Assembly: GCA_900465685.1 (NCBI GenBank)
Contig: UEGR01000007.1
Location: 434,001 to 498,000, forward strand
Direction of reading: 5' to 3'
DNA from: Hyphomicrobiales bacterium
GTDB lineage: Bacteria; Pseudomonadota; Alphaproteobacteria; Rhizobiales; Rhizobiaceae
DNA length: 64,000 nt
Shown: piece by piece, positions 39,661-48,791 of the stretch
Numbering within the stretch: position 1 is the stretch's first letter
Layout: each line of letters opens with the position of its first letter
Made by a program: the position numbers and the translations under genes
Notes under the pieces: model-generated
Database searches by the model: none
What the model was told of the DNA's origin: nothing
What the model saw: only the letters and a program-made list of their open reading frames with translations

Positions 39661-40482
39661 TTAGCCAAAGCGTCCGGTGATGTAGTCCTGCGTGCGCTTT
39701 TCGGTCGGCGCAGTGAACATCGTTTCCGTATCGCCCACTTCGACCAGATTGCCGAGATGGAACATGGCGGTGCGCTGCGAAACGCGAGCCGCCTGCTGCA
39801 TGGAGTGGGTGACGATGACGATCGTGTAGTTCTGGCGCAGTTCGTCGATCAGCTCTTCCACCTTTGCCGTGGCAATCGGATCGAGCGCCGAGCAGGGTTC
39901 GTCCATCAGAATGACTTCCGGGCTAACCGCAATCGCACGTGCAATGCACAGGCGCTGCTGCTGACCACCGGAAAGACCCGTTCCCGCATCGTGAAGGCGA
40001 TCCTTCACTTCCTCGAACAGGCTGGCCTTCTGAAGGCTCGTCACGACGATTTCTTCAAGATCGGTCTTGGAGCGGGCCAGACCGTGAATGCGCGGGCCGT
40101 AAGCCACGTTCTCGTAGATCGACTTCGGGAACGGGTTCGGCTTCTGGAACACCATGCCGACACGGGCGCGCAGTTCCACCACATCGATCTTCGGATCGTA
40201 GATATCCTCATTGTCGAGGGTGATCTTGCCACCGATGCGGCAACCTTCAATCGTGTCGTTCATGCGGTTGAGCGAGCGAAGGAATGTCGACTTGCCGCAG
40301 CCGGAAGGACCGATCAGCGCCGTCACCATCTTTTCCGGAACATCCAGATTGACGTCGAAAAGGGCCTGCTTCTCACCATAGAATACGCAAACCTTGTCGC
40401 CGCGCATCTTTACGGAACTGGCGTTGGCGTTCATCTTTTCTCCTACGGCTTTCTCGAGAGTACGTTCTGTCATCAAGTTCAT
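39661..40482 (-). CDS. pstB: Phosphate ABC transporter ATP-binding protein PstB
   Basis: The 273-residue ATPase shows Walker [10 protein letters not shown], the signature [15 protein letters not shown], Walker [14 protein letters not shown] and the H loop [12 protein letters not shown]. It powers phosphate import with PstA and PstC. GGGAG lies eight bases before the ATG, and the gene begins 15 bases after pstA. Confidence 0.97.
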   Translation of the reverse strand: MNLMTERTLEKAVGEKMNANASSVKMRGDKVCVFYGEKQALFDVNLDVPEKMVTALIGPSGCGKSTFLRSLNRMNDTIEGCRIGGKITLDNEDIYDPKIDVVELRARVGMVFQKPNPFPKSIYENVAYGPRIHGLARSKTDLEEIVVTSLQKASLFEEVKDRLHDAGTGLSGGQQQRLCIARAIAVSPEVILMDEPCSALDPIATAKVEELIDELRQNYTIVIVTHSMQQAARVSQRTAMFHLGNLVEVGDTETMFTAPTEKRTQDYITGRFG

Positions 40483-40497
40483 AGCTTCGACTCCCGT

Positions 40498-41817
40498 TTA
40501 CCAGCGGCGCTCGAACCGGCGGCGCAGAATGATTGCTGCAATGTTCATCACGGCCAGGAACAGAAGCAGGACGATGATAGCGCCGGACGTGCGTTCCACA
40601 AAGGCGCGTTCTGCTTCATTGGCCCACATATAGATCTGGACAGGCAAGGCGGTCGCCGGTTCCATCGGAGTGGACGGAACATCCGCCACGAAAGCCACCA
40701 TACCGATCAGCAGAAGCGGAGCGGTTTCACCAAGCGCATGGGCAAGCCCGATGATGGTGCCCGTCAGAATGCCGGGTGCGGCAAGCGGCAGGACGTGATG
40801 GAAGACCATCTGTGTCTTGGAAGCGCCGAGACCAAGCGCTGCGGCGCGGATTGATGGCGGTACGGCGCGAAGAGCGGCGCGCGTTGCGATAATGATCGTC
40901 GGCAGCGTCATCAGCGTCAGAACCAGACCGCCGACCAGCGAAGCCGACCGCGGCAGGCCGAAGAAGTTGACGAAAACTGCCAGACCCAACAGACCGAACA
41001 CGATGGACGGTACGGCTGCGAGGTTGTTGATGTTCACCTCGATCATATCGGTCCAGCGGTTCTTCTTGGCGAACTCTTCCAGATAGATCGATGCGGCGAC
41101 GCCGATAGGCAGAGCCAGACCCAGCACGATCAGCATCATATAGAGCGAGCCGACCAGCGCCACACCGAGACCGGATGTTTCCGGGCGGCTCGATGCGCCA
41201 TAGGTGAAGAGGCCGGTATTGAAGGCTTCCTTCATGACGCCTTCTTCCGAAAGCGTCTTCATCCAGCCGATCTGACGGTCAGAAACCTTGCGGTTCGTTT
41301 CGGGCACAGTCAGGTCGATCTGCCCCTTGAAGGCGGAATCGATGTCTGCGCCTGCCAGAACCGGAACGGTCTGCGTCGTGCCGATGAGTGACGGATTGTC
41401 CATCACCATCTGGCGAAGCTGAATGCGTACGCCATCCGAATAGAAGCGACCGAGATCGCGCATAGCCGGACGGTCCGTGGGTGACACGCCAAGCTTTTCA
41501 GCAAGGGCGTTGCGCACCAGAAGCGGATAGTTCGCTGTGATCAGCACATTCGGATCGGTCGCACGCTTGTTGCCCGGATCGATCACCTGCGCTTCAAGCT
41601 TCACCGGCAGGTAAAGCGTCGTCTGCCAGAAAGCGGTGTAGCCCTTGGAGAAAACCGAGAACAGCAGCGCGCAGAGAAAGAACACGCCAATGGCGATTGC
41701 AGCAATGCCATAGAGGCGGAAGCGGCGTTCGGCGGCATAGCGGCGCTTGAGCCCGATATCGCGGCGCACCGGCTTTGCAGAAACCGCGCCGCTTGCGTTG
41801 AAGGTCGTATCGGTCAT
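40498..41817 (-). CDS. pstA: Phosphate ABC transporter permease PstA (long form)
   Basis: The 439-residue permease is about 140 residues longer than E. coli PstA because of an N-terminal segment with one membrane helix and a large non-cytoplasmic domain (about residues 50-200) as in other alphaproteobacteria. The permease core has the EAA-type loop AALRAVPPSIRAAALGLGASK. The start overlaps the pstC stop by one base (TAATG). Confidence 0.95.
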   Translation of the reverse strand: MTDTTFNASGAVSAKPVRRDIGLKRRYAAERRFRLYGIAAIAIGVFFLCALLFSVFSKGYTAFWQTTLYLPVKLEAQVIDPGNKRATDPNVLITANYPLLVRNALAEKLGVSPTDRPAMRDLGRFYSDGVRIQLRQMVMDNPSLIGTTQTVPVLAGADIDSAFKGQIDLTVPETNRKVSDRQIGWMKTLSEEGVMKEAFNTGLFTYGASSRPETSGLGVALVGSLYMMLIVLGLALPIGVAASIYLEEFAKKNRWTDMIEVNINNLAAVPSIVFGLLGLAVFVNFFGLPRSASLVGGLVLTLMTLPTIIIATRAALRAVPPSIRAAALGLGASKTQMVFHHVLPLAAPGILTGTIIGLAHALGETAPLLLIGMVAFVADVPSTPMEPATALPVQIYMWANEAERAFVERTSGAIIVLLLFLAVMNIAAIILRRRFERRW

Positions 41818-43310
41818 TATTCGTACTGCTCCCGGTACTTGCGCACGATGTGCAGCGCAAAGATGTTCATGATCAGCGTCAGGACGAAAAGCGTGATGCC
41901 GAGCGCAAAGGCAACCAGCGTCTGCGGCGAGTTGAACTCAAGATCGCCGGTCAGCTGATTGACGATTTTCACCGTGATGGTGGTCATCGCGTCGAATGGA
42001 TTGATATTGATACGTGCCGCAACGCCTGCCGCCAGAACCACGATCATGGTTTCGCCGATGGCGCGTGAGGCTGTCATCAGAAGTGCGCCGACAATGCCCG
42101 GCAGAGCCGCAGGCAGCACAACACGCTTGACGGTTTCGGAGCGGGTTGCGCCAAGACCGAGCGAGCCGTCGCGCAGCGTGCGCGGAACGGCAGTGATGAT
42201 GTCGTCGGAGAGCGACGACACGAAAGGAATGAGCATCACGCCCATGACGAGACCGGCGGTCAGAACGCTCTGCGCCATGATGAAGCCCTGCCCGCCCGCA
42301 ATCGCGGCGGAAAGGTCACGCAGGAACGGGCCAACCGTCACAAGGGCGAAGAAGCCGTAGACGATACTTGGAATACCGGCCAGAAGCTCCAGCACCGGCT
42401 TGACCACCGTGCGCACGCGCGGCGAGGCATATTCGGCCATGTAGATGGCGGCGAACAGGCCAACCGGAACCGCGAACAGCATCGCGACAAGCGCGATATA
42501 GAGTGTACCGGCCAGAAGCGGGATCAGACCGAACTGGCCCGTTTCACCACCGGAACCGGCAGCGGCAAAGCGCGGATCCCAGACCGTACCGAAGAAGAAG
42601 TCCCAAGGGGAAACAGCCTGAAAGAAGCTGATCGTCTGGAACAGCATCGAGCAGATGATGCCGATGGTTGTCAGAATAGCGATGCCGGAGGCGGCGATCA
42701 GCCCCCACAGCACGATACGCTCGACATTGTTGCGGGCGCGCATGCGGCGGTTGATCGTGGAGAGGCCGAAAATCAGACCGGCAACAGCAATGACCAGCGC
42801 CACGGCAGCGCCAATAGTATGCGTCAGGTCCGTCGCCTTCTTCAGATAGAGGGCGATGGGCACCATGTAGTCCTGGCCCTCGGTCGCGAGAGCCACGCCC
42901 TTATTGCCGAGAACCGTGCGCGCATCCTGATAGTTGGACGGGAAGCTTTCCAGCTCAGCCGGCGTCAGGCGCTCAAGTCCATTGGCGAGACCGCGCACCA
43001 TACCGAGCTGAAGGCTGCGATTGGTATAGGAACCACCCTCGACCGCATCGGGCAGGCGCGAAGAGGCGCTGTGATCGAGATATACAGACGCTCCGATGGC
43101 CCAGACAGCAAGAAACAGAACTGCAGGCAATGCAGAAACGAGGAAAACCCACCAGCCATGATAATGCGGGCGGGAATGCATTTTCTCGGCCGTCGGCCCT
43201 TGTGGGGCGACAGGCTGCGCTTTGTCCAGTGCAACAGCGCGCTGACGGCCGATAAAGAAGCCGACTAACCCGATTGCAATGACGCTAACGAGAACCAGAA
43301 AGAAGGACAT
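41817..43310 (-). CDS. pstC: Phosphate ABC transporter permease PstC (long form)
   Basis: The 497-residue permease is also longer than E. coli PstC; the added N-terminal region spans a signal-anchor helix, a membrane segment and a non-cytoplasmic stretch before the permease core. The EAA loop is ITAVPRTLRDGSLGLGATRSE. It pairs with PstA in the membrane. A hairpin and 156 bases separate it from pstS, allowing unequal expression. Confidence 0.95.
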   Translation of the reverse strand: MSFFLVLVSVIAIGLVGFFIGRQRAVALDKAQPVAPQGPTAEKMHSRPHYHGWWVFLVSALPAVLFLAVWAIGASVYLDHSASSRLPDAVEGGSYTNRSLQLGMVRGLANGLERLTPAELESFPSNYQDARTVLGNKGVALATEGQDYMVPIALYLKKATDLTHTIGAAVALVIAVAGLIFGLSTINRRMRARNNVERIVLWGLIAASGIAILTTIGIICSMLFQTISFFQAVSPWDFFFGTVWDPRFAAAGSGGETGQFGLIPLLAGTLYIALVAMLFAVPVGLFAAIYMAEYASPRVRTVVKPVLELLAGIPSIVYGFFALVTVGPFLRDLSAAIAGGQGFIMAQSVLTAGLVMGVMLIPFVSSLSDDIITAVPRTLRDGSLGLGATRSETVKRVVLPAALPGIVGALLMTASRAIGETMIVVLAAGVAARININPFDAMTTITVKIVNQLTGDLEFNSPQTLVAFALGITLFVLTLIMNIFALHIVRKYREQYE

Positions 43311-43424
43311 TCAATTTCCCCGGTTGCCCTGAAAAATGCGAAACGACAAAGACATGACCCCTATGACCAGACTGTCAGTTCCGCGCGATTGCGCCTCTCA
43401 TATTAGAATGGCGCGAAAGGAGAA

Positions 43425-43453
43425 GAACGCGGGGAGGTTTCATCCCCGCGTTC
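43425..43453 (-). terminator. Attenuating hairpin between pstS and pstC
   Basis: GAACGCGGGGA and TCCCCGCGTTC form a perfect 11-pair stem with a seven-base loop. There is no strong T run, which fits partial termination or 3'-end protection of the pstS message. Confidence 0.65.
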
Positions 43454-43466
43454 CACAGTTTTAGTC

Positions 43467-44513
43467 TTACTTTGCAGCCATCGTCTTGCCGTCGGTGAAG
43501 GCAGCGCGCTGTGCTTCGCGCTCTGCGTCCGGAGCCGGAACCAGACCGTATTCAGCGAGCGGGCCGTCAGGACCGATCATCTGATCGTTCAGGAAGAAAT
43601 CAACATATTCCTTGAGGCCCGGAACGACGCCGAGGTGAGCCTTCTTCACGTAGAAGAACAGCGGGCGCGAAACCGGATATTCACCCGAGGCAACGGTGGC
43701 AGCCGACGGCGTGATGTCGTTGACGGTCGCAACCTTCAGCTTGTCGGCGTTGTTTTCGTAGAAGTAGAGGCCGAAAACGCCAACGCCGGTCTTGTTGGAG
43801 TCGATGCGAGCCAGCGTTTCAGCATAGTCGCCGTCGATGTCGACAGCCTTGCCGTCCTTGCGAACTGCGATACAGGCCGAAGCGGCAGCCTTGTCGTCGA
43901 GACCGGCCTTCTTGATTTCGTCCAGAGCGCCCGAGTGCTTGCAGCCGTCAGCAAGAACCTTTTCTTCGAAAACTTCACGGGTACCGTGCTTTTCGCCCGG
44001 GATGTAGGCAGCAATGTCCCAATCCGGCAGGTTCGGGTTGACCTGGTTCCACTTGGTGTTTGGATTGTCGACCAGCTTGCCGTCGACAACAACCTTGGCA
44101 GCCAGAGCCTTGTAGACGTCTTCCGGCTTCAGCTTCCAATCCGGACCCTTTGCGTCGGTCGCGAATACGATGCCGTCATAACCGAAGCGCACTTCCTGAA
44201 CGTCCTTGACGCCAGCGTCGACGCAAGACTTCAGTTCCGTGTCCTTCATGGCGCGCGATGCATTGGCGATATCGATGGTGTTTTCACCGACGCCCTTGCA
44301 GAATTCCTTGATACCAGCGCCCGAACCGCCCGATTCAACAACCGGCGTCTTAAAGTTCGGGAAGGTTTCGCCGAAGGTTTCAGCGACGATCTTTGCATAA
44401 GGCAGCACGGTCGAGGAACCGGCAACCTGAATCTGATCGCGCGCCTGGGCAGCGGAAACCGACAGAACGGCAGCAATGGCCAGCGCCGCGGTCGAGGAAA
44501 TCATCTTGTTCAT
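43467..44513 (-). CDS. pstS: Phosphate-binding periplasmic protein PstS
   Basis: The 348-residue protein has a Sec signal (cleavage after SAAQA) and PBP-like phosphate-binding motifs: IQVAGSSTVLPYAK, ESGGSGAGIKEFCKG and IANASRAM, which contribute the ligands for phosphate. It delivers phosphate to PstC/PstA. A PHO box lies 77-94 bases upstream of the ATG. Confidence 0.97.
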   Translation of the reverse strand: MNKMISSTAALAIAAVLSVSAAQARDQIQVAGSSTVLPYAKIVAETFGETFPNFKTPVVESGGSGAGIKEFCKGVGENTIDIANASRAMKDTELKSCVDAGVKDVQEVRFGYDGIVFATDAKGPDWKLKPEDVYKALAAKVVVDGKLVDNPNTKWNQVNPNLPDWDIAAYIPGEKHGTREVFEEKVLADGCKHSGALDEIKKAGLDDKAAASACIAVRKDGKAVDIDGDYAETLARIDSNKTGVGVFGLYFYENNADKLKVATVNDITPSAATVASGEYPVSRPLFFYVKKAHLGVVPGLKEYVDFFLNDQMIGPDGPLAEYGLVPAPDAEREAQRAAFTDGKTMAAK

Positions 44514-44589
44514 GAGCAGCAGCTCCTGTTGTAAAAAGCCTATGACGATTAGCGTCAGTAGCCGTCTACGCGCTCTATATTACATTCAT

Positions 44590-44607
44590 ATGACAGTAAT
44601 GTTACAG
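44590..44607 (-). promoter_or_regulatory. PHO box upstream of pstS
   Basis: On the minus strand CTGTAAC-ATTA-CTGTCAT matches the two seven-base half-sites with four-base spacer of the PhoB-binding consensus, differing at two positions in the first half. It is in the only promoter region for the pst operon. Confidence 0.85.
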
Positions 44608-44685
44608 GTTTGTATCAATGCTCCGCGCCACCAATTGTGTGGGGTTTCGCAGGCATTGGAAGAGCTACTGGAACTGTTATGGGAA

Positions 44686-45861
44686 TCAAAGCCGTAGGCG
44701 CGGCAGACGGGCTCCCGTGGCCTCAATGCCCGCTACATCGGCATTGGCAAAGGCAAAACGCAGAAAGGCTTCCTGTCCTTCACCGAAGAAGACGCCCGGC
44801 AATGTGACAATGCCGAGCGACTTCGCAAGGCGCTCGGCCACCGTCACAGAGGATACACCGTCAAAGGGATGGCGCACGAAGGCAAAATAGGCTCCCACCG
44901 CCTCGACGCGCCAGCCATCGACACCCGCCATAACAGAACGAAGTGCTGCCGCCCGGCGCGCAATCTCCTTGCGGTTGTCATTGCGCCAGGCTTCCAGCGG
45001 CGCAAGCGCACGGGCAACAGCCACCTGCGGGGCGCGTGTGGCGCAGATTTGCAGATTGTCCATCACCTTGGCGATATTGGACACCATATCGGCACCCGCA
45101 ACAATCGCCCCCAGACGATGCCCCGGAATGCAGAAGGATTTTGAGAAACTATAGAGCTGGATCAGATGCGATGGCCAGTCGGCCTCGCCAAACAGCCCAT
45201 GCGGCGCTTCATCGGCATTCGGCAGAAAATCGCGATAGGTTTCGTCTAGGATCAGCCATGTGCCGTTGGCGCGGCAGAGCGCGTAAATCTGGCCAAGCAG
45301 TTCCGGCGGATAGACCGCGCCAGTCGGATTGTTCGGAGAAACCAGCGTCAGCGCCTTCACACCGGGATGCAGCGCCGCCCGCACATCCTCGACCGTCGGC
45401 ACAAAGCCATTCTCCGCACGGCATGGAAATGAAGCTGGCTTGATGCCGAGCATTTCCAGCGAAGAGCGGTGGTTGAAATAGAACGGATCGGTCGTCAGCA
45501 CCGTATCGCCGCTGCCAGCCACGCACATGATGGCTGCAATGAAAGCCTGATTGCACCCAGATGTAACATGCACATTGTGCGCTTCAATCGATGCACCATA
45601 AAGCGAAGCGACATGTGCGGCATAAGCCTGACGCAGCACCGCCTCGCCTTGGATCGGTCCGTAGCCAACGCAGGCGAGCGATCCCGCCGCCTCGCCCAGA
45701 AACTGCAACATGTCAGGATGCGGCGGATAGCCCGGAACCGCCTGCGAAAGATCGATCAGCGGACCGTGGCTGCCGTCATAATCCCGCGCCCAGGCCTGCA
45801 CAGCCGGAATGGGCGGCGCGGAGAGTTGATCGATCAGCGGATTGACGGCAGGCAAATTCAT
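44686..45861 (-). CDS. Class I/II PLP-dependent aminotransferase
   Basis: The 391-residue fold-type I aminotransferase has the PLP lysine in LYSFSKSFCIPGHRLG, the substrate-related LVSPNNPTGAVYPPE and the YRDFL strand. It is in the aspartate aminotransferase superfamily; the substrate is not determined. ATG 45861 was selected with GGGAG six bases upstream. It lies upstream of the pst promoter on the same strand and may form an operon with ybaN. Confidence 0.88.
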   Translation of the reverse strand: MNLPAVNPLIDQLSAPPIPAVQAWARDYDGSHGPLIDLSQAVPGYPPHPDMLQFLGEAAGSLACVGYGPIQGEAVLRQAYAAHVASLYGASIEAHNVHVTSGCNQAFIAAIMCVAGSGDTVLTTDPFYFNHRSSLEMLGIKPASFPCRAENGFVPTVEDVRAALHPGVKALTLVSPNNPTGAVYPPELLGQIYALCRANGTWLILDETYRDFLPNADEAPHGLFGEADWPSHLIQLYSFSKSFCIPGHRLGAIVAGADMVSNIAKVMDNLQICATRAPQVAVARALAPLEAWRNDNRKEIARRAAALRSVMAGVDGWRVEAVGAYFAFVRHPFDGVSSVTVAERLAKSLGIVTLPGVFFGEGQEAFLRFAFANADVAGIEATGARLPRLRL

Positions 45862-45921
45862 TGTTGGCTCCCATGGCAATTGCGCCACTCTTATCGTGAA
45901 GGGCCGGTCGGTTGAAGCCGT

Positions 45922-46338
45922 TTATTCGCTGGGTCGCGAAAGCACATAAGCCGCAGACCCCAGCATGAAAATCGTCACGGCAATTGCCAGCAGCGGGCCC
46001 GGATGAGCGCCCCACCAGAAAAGCCCGTAGCCAACAGTCATGCCCAGACAGGCATAGAGCTTGGCCTTTGGCGGAATGGCGCCACGGTCGCGCCACTTGA
46101 TGATCAGCGGGCCAAAACGCGGATCGCGAAGAAGCCGTGCTTCAAGCCTGGGCGAAGACCGCGCGAAGAACCACGCCGCCAGTATGATGAAGATCGTTGT
46201 CGGCATGACCGGCAAAAGCGCACCGATAATGCCAAGCGCCAGCATGACAAATCCGAGCACGAGAAACAGCACCCGCTTGCCAGCGGAGATCGCCGGAACG
46301 GAGGCATTCGTGTTCGTGTCAGAAGGATCGTCCTGCAT
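45922..46338 (-). CDS. YbaN-family (DUF454) membrane protein
   Basis: The 138-residue protein has the DUF454 pattern: a first hairpin of membrane helices (FLVLGFVMLALGIIGALLPVMPTT), the conserved FARSSPRLEARLLRDPRFGPLI and two further helices near 95-130. Function is unknown. It is 60 bases upstream of the aminotransferase. Confidence 0.9.
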   Translation of the reverse strand: MQDDPSDTNTNASVPAISAGKRVLFLVLGFVMLALGIIGALLPVMPTTIFIILAAWFFARSSPRLEARLLRDPRFGPLIIKWRDRGAIPPKAKLYACLGMTVGYGLFWWGAHPGPLLAIAVTIFMLGSAAYVLSRPSE

Positions 46339-46911
46339 GTTTTCCGTTGGAATCGCACCTGTTCACAACAGGCTTATAGCAGGATTTCTTCCATAAATTG
46401 CACTGGCTGCACGGTCAAAGAAACGTCATAAGCCCCGTTTTCCGGCCTGTGGATAACAAAAAGACGACCTGTGAAAATTACCACTCACACGCCAGAATTG
46501 TAATTTTGCCCGGAAAAGGCCGCATTTCGACAACTTTTAGAAGGTGCTTCAAAACTTGGTCTACAAATAAAAATTGCAGGGTCAGACGCAAGCGCAACAA
46601 AGGTCGCAAGCAGCTTTTCTTGGATTCCACGCCTGAAAACATGGACGCGCTCAGCCCAGCGCCAGATTCCTAACGAATCGTAAACGCTTTTACAGCAATC
46701 GAACTGAATCCTTCCAAATATTCCTCAGTTTTGTTTCATAATATAAGTAAACAACGCATAGTATAGGATGATTTTCCGCTGCGGATATAGATTCAATTAC
46801 CGCACAATGTTCTCATTCGAACCACGTCATCGCCACATTTAGATTCCACTTCGCTCAGGTCTTTCTCAGCAAAACTGTCAAAGCGCCCCGTTAACAACTA
46901 GTGGAACTGGT
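46339..46911. other. AT-rich intergenic region upstream of the RlpA-like gene
   Basis: This 573-base region has no supported coding frame. It is divergent between ybaN and the RlpA-like gene, so it holds both promoters. The right half is distinctly AT-rich with TATA-like segments (CATAATATAAG, CATAGTATAGG). Confidence 0.5.
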
Positions 46912-47268
46912 ATGAACTTCAAGACCCGTATGGCTATGCTCGGCTTTGCAGCAACCAGCCTTCTCGCTGTCAGTGCAATCGAAGCCTCGGCACAGCAATG
47001 CGGCGGTGCCTCCTGGTACGCCCTGACCTCCCGCACGGCATCGGGTGAACGTATGAACCCAGCCGGATTAACCGCAGCGCACCGCTCCCTGCCGCTTGGC
47101 AGCAAGGTCAAAGTTACCAATCAGAGAAATGGCAAGTCGCTCGTCGTGCGCATCAACGACCGCGGCCCGTTCATCAAAGGACGCGTGCTGGATCTCTCCA
47201 AGGGTGCTGCAAGCCGTCTCGGCTTCATTGGCGCCGGACACACCAAGGTCTGCTTCACGCCGATGTAA
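46912..47268 (+). CDS. Short RlpA-like double-psi beta-barrel protein
   Basis: The 118-residue exported protein has a signal peptide (cleavage near ASAQQ) and an RlpA-like double-psi barrel: [37 protein letters not shown] and [20 protein letters not shown], including the conserved His and Asp of RlpA lytic transglycosylases. It lacks the SPOR domain of full RlpA, so septal targeting would need a partner. Confidence 0.88.
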   Translation: MNFKTRMAMLGFAATSLLAVSAIEASAQQCGGASWYALTSRTASGERMNPAGLTAAHRSLPLGSKVKVTNQRNGKSLVVRINDRGPFIKGRVLDLSKGAASRLGFIGAGHTKVCFTPM

Positions 47269-47330
47269 TCCGGCGTAAAGACATCTTCGGATAATAAAGT
47301 GAAAGCGGCCCGGATCGGACCGCTATTGCT

Positions 47331-48791
47331 TTATTTGCGATCCAGCCGGTCGGTGAACCACCTGGTCAGGTTGATCCAGACGTCATCCTTTTCCGCCGCA
47401 TCTTCGATGCCGTGTTCGAGATTGGGATTGTCGTTGACTTCGATCACCACGACACCGTCATCGGTTTCCTTCAGATCGACACCGTATAAGCCATTGCCGA
47501 TGCATCGCGCGGCGCGCAGCCCGGTTTCCAGAACCGCTTGCGGGGCTTCTGCCAGCGTGTAGGTGCGAAAGCCGCCCTCAAGCGGTTTGCCGCCGGTATC
47601 GTGCTTCACAATCTGCCAGTGGTTTTTCGCCATCATATACTGACAGACGAAAAGCGGCTTACCGTCGAGAACGCCGACGCGCCAGTCGAACCGGGTCGGC
47701 ATATATTTCTGCGCCAGCAAAAGATCGCTATCCTGAAGCCACAGCATCGCCAGCGCTTTCAGCTCGCCCAGATCACTCACCTTCTTCACGCCGCGTGAGA
47801 AAGAGGAATCCGGTATCTTGATGACCAGCGGAAAGCCCAGCAGATCGGCAGCCCGCTCCAGATCCTCTTCACCCGCAATCATCACGGTCTGAGGCACCGC
47901 CACATCATTGGCCTGCATCAGCTCGTGCAGATAGACCTTGTTGGTGCAGCGTATCATCGAAATCGGATCATCGATGACCGGCATGTTTTCCTGCTGCGCC
48001 CGGCGCGCAAAGCGATAGGTGTGGTTGGAAATCGATGTGGTTTCGCGGATGAACAGCGCATCGTAATTGGCAAGACGCGAGAGGTCCTTCCTACCGATAG
48101 GTTCGACCTCAACACCAAGTCGCGCCGCAATCTTCGCCCAGTGCTTCAGGGACGCCATGGATGATGGCGGCATCGCCTCTTTCGGATCGCAGAGCGTCGC
48201 CACGGAATAACGCGCCGGAACTTTCGGCTTGGCCGCCCGCCATTCGCGCTGGGTGTAGCGGTCGAGCGCATCCTCAAAACGCTCCTTTTGATGTTTCGAG
48301 AATTTCGAAATATTGGAGAAGCCGATTTTCTGGATACGCGCCCACTCCCCCGCTTTGATCGTCACTTCCAGCGACGGCGCCCGGAACCAATCGAACAAAA
48401 GCCTGCCGAAACGCTCGAATTCCGGGTTCTCGGCCAGACCGAAATGGACGTGAATGGTTTCAGGCGCTTTTTCCGGATGCTTGCCGAGCGCCTTGTTGAG
48501 CATGTCTTCCAGTTCGGGAATGGCATTCTCATAGAGCCGACGCTCGGAGAGATCGATCATCGTCTCGACGGACGGAATGATGCGGTGGCCACGCGCTTCC
48601 GCCAGAAGCGAGGCATAATAGCCGCGGCTCTGATAGGCATAGGTGCGCGAGAGATTGATGATGCGCGGGCGCTGCTGGCCGTTAAACAGCGCCGGATGTG
48701 CGAGATAGTCACGATTGGTCATGACCTTGTGCGGTGTGGCGCCATTATCGATATCCGAGAGGCGCCCAACGAGAATGACGCAGATCGTCAT
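47331..48791 (-). CDS. RimK-like ATP-grasp ligase with RLAN N-terminal domain
   Basis: The 486-residue protein has an N-terminal domain of the RLAN type (residues 1-165: ILVGRLSDIDNG, NLSRTYAYQSRGYYASLLAEARGH) and a C-terminal ATP-grasp ligase. Probable ATP and metal ligands are Lys285, Lys325 (VIKIPDSSFSRGV), Asp439 (YGVDLKETDDG), Glu451 and Asn453/Asn455 (EVNDNPNLEHG). RimK-type ligases add glutamate-like residues to a carboxylate; substrate unknown here. Its ATG overlaps the stop of the GNAT-C39 gene by one base, so the two are coupled. Genome surveys have predicted such pairs to act in peptide modification. Confidence 0.88.
   Translation of the reverse strand: MTICVILVGRLSDIDNGATPHKVMTNRDYLAHPALFNGQQRPRIINLSRTYAYQSRGYYASLLAEARGHRIIPSVETMIDLSERRLYENAIPELEDMLNKALGKHPEKAPETIHVHFGLAENPEFERFGRLLFDWFRAPSLEVTIKAGEWARIQKIGFSNISKFSKHQKERFEDALDRYTQREWRAAKPKVPARYSVATLCDPKEAMPPSSMASLKHWAKIAARLGVEVEPIGRKDLSRLANYDALFIRETTSISNHTYRFARRAQQENMPVIDDPISMIRCTNKVYLHELMQANDVAVPQTVMIAGEEDLERAADLLGFPLVIKIPDSSFSRGVKKVSDLGELKALAMLWLQDSDLLLAQKYMPTRFDWRVGVLDGKPLFVCQYMMAKNHWQIVKHDTGGKPLEGGFRTYTLAEAPQAVLETGLRAARCIGNGLYGVDLKETDDGVVVIEVNDNPNLEHGIEDAAEKDDVWINLTRWFTDRLDRK

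Noticed and set aside
43311-43424. Possible second PHO box before pstC (repeated GGTCAT)
   Set aside because: The repeats are nine bases apart and match the half-site poorly; the true box is before pstS.
46398-46673. 91-codon plus-strand frame upstream of the RlpA-like gene
   Set aside because: No ribosome site, no domain and a composition typical of non-coding AT-rich DNA.
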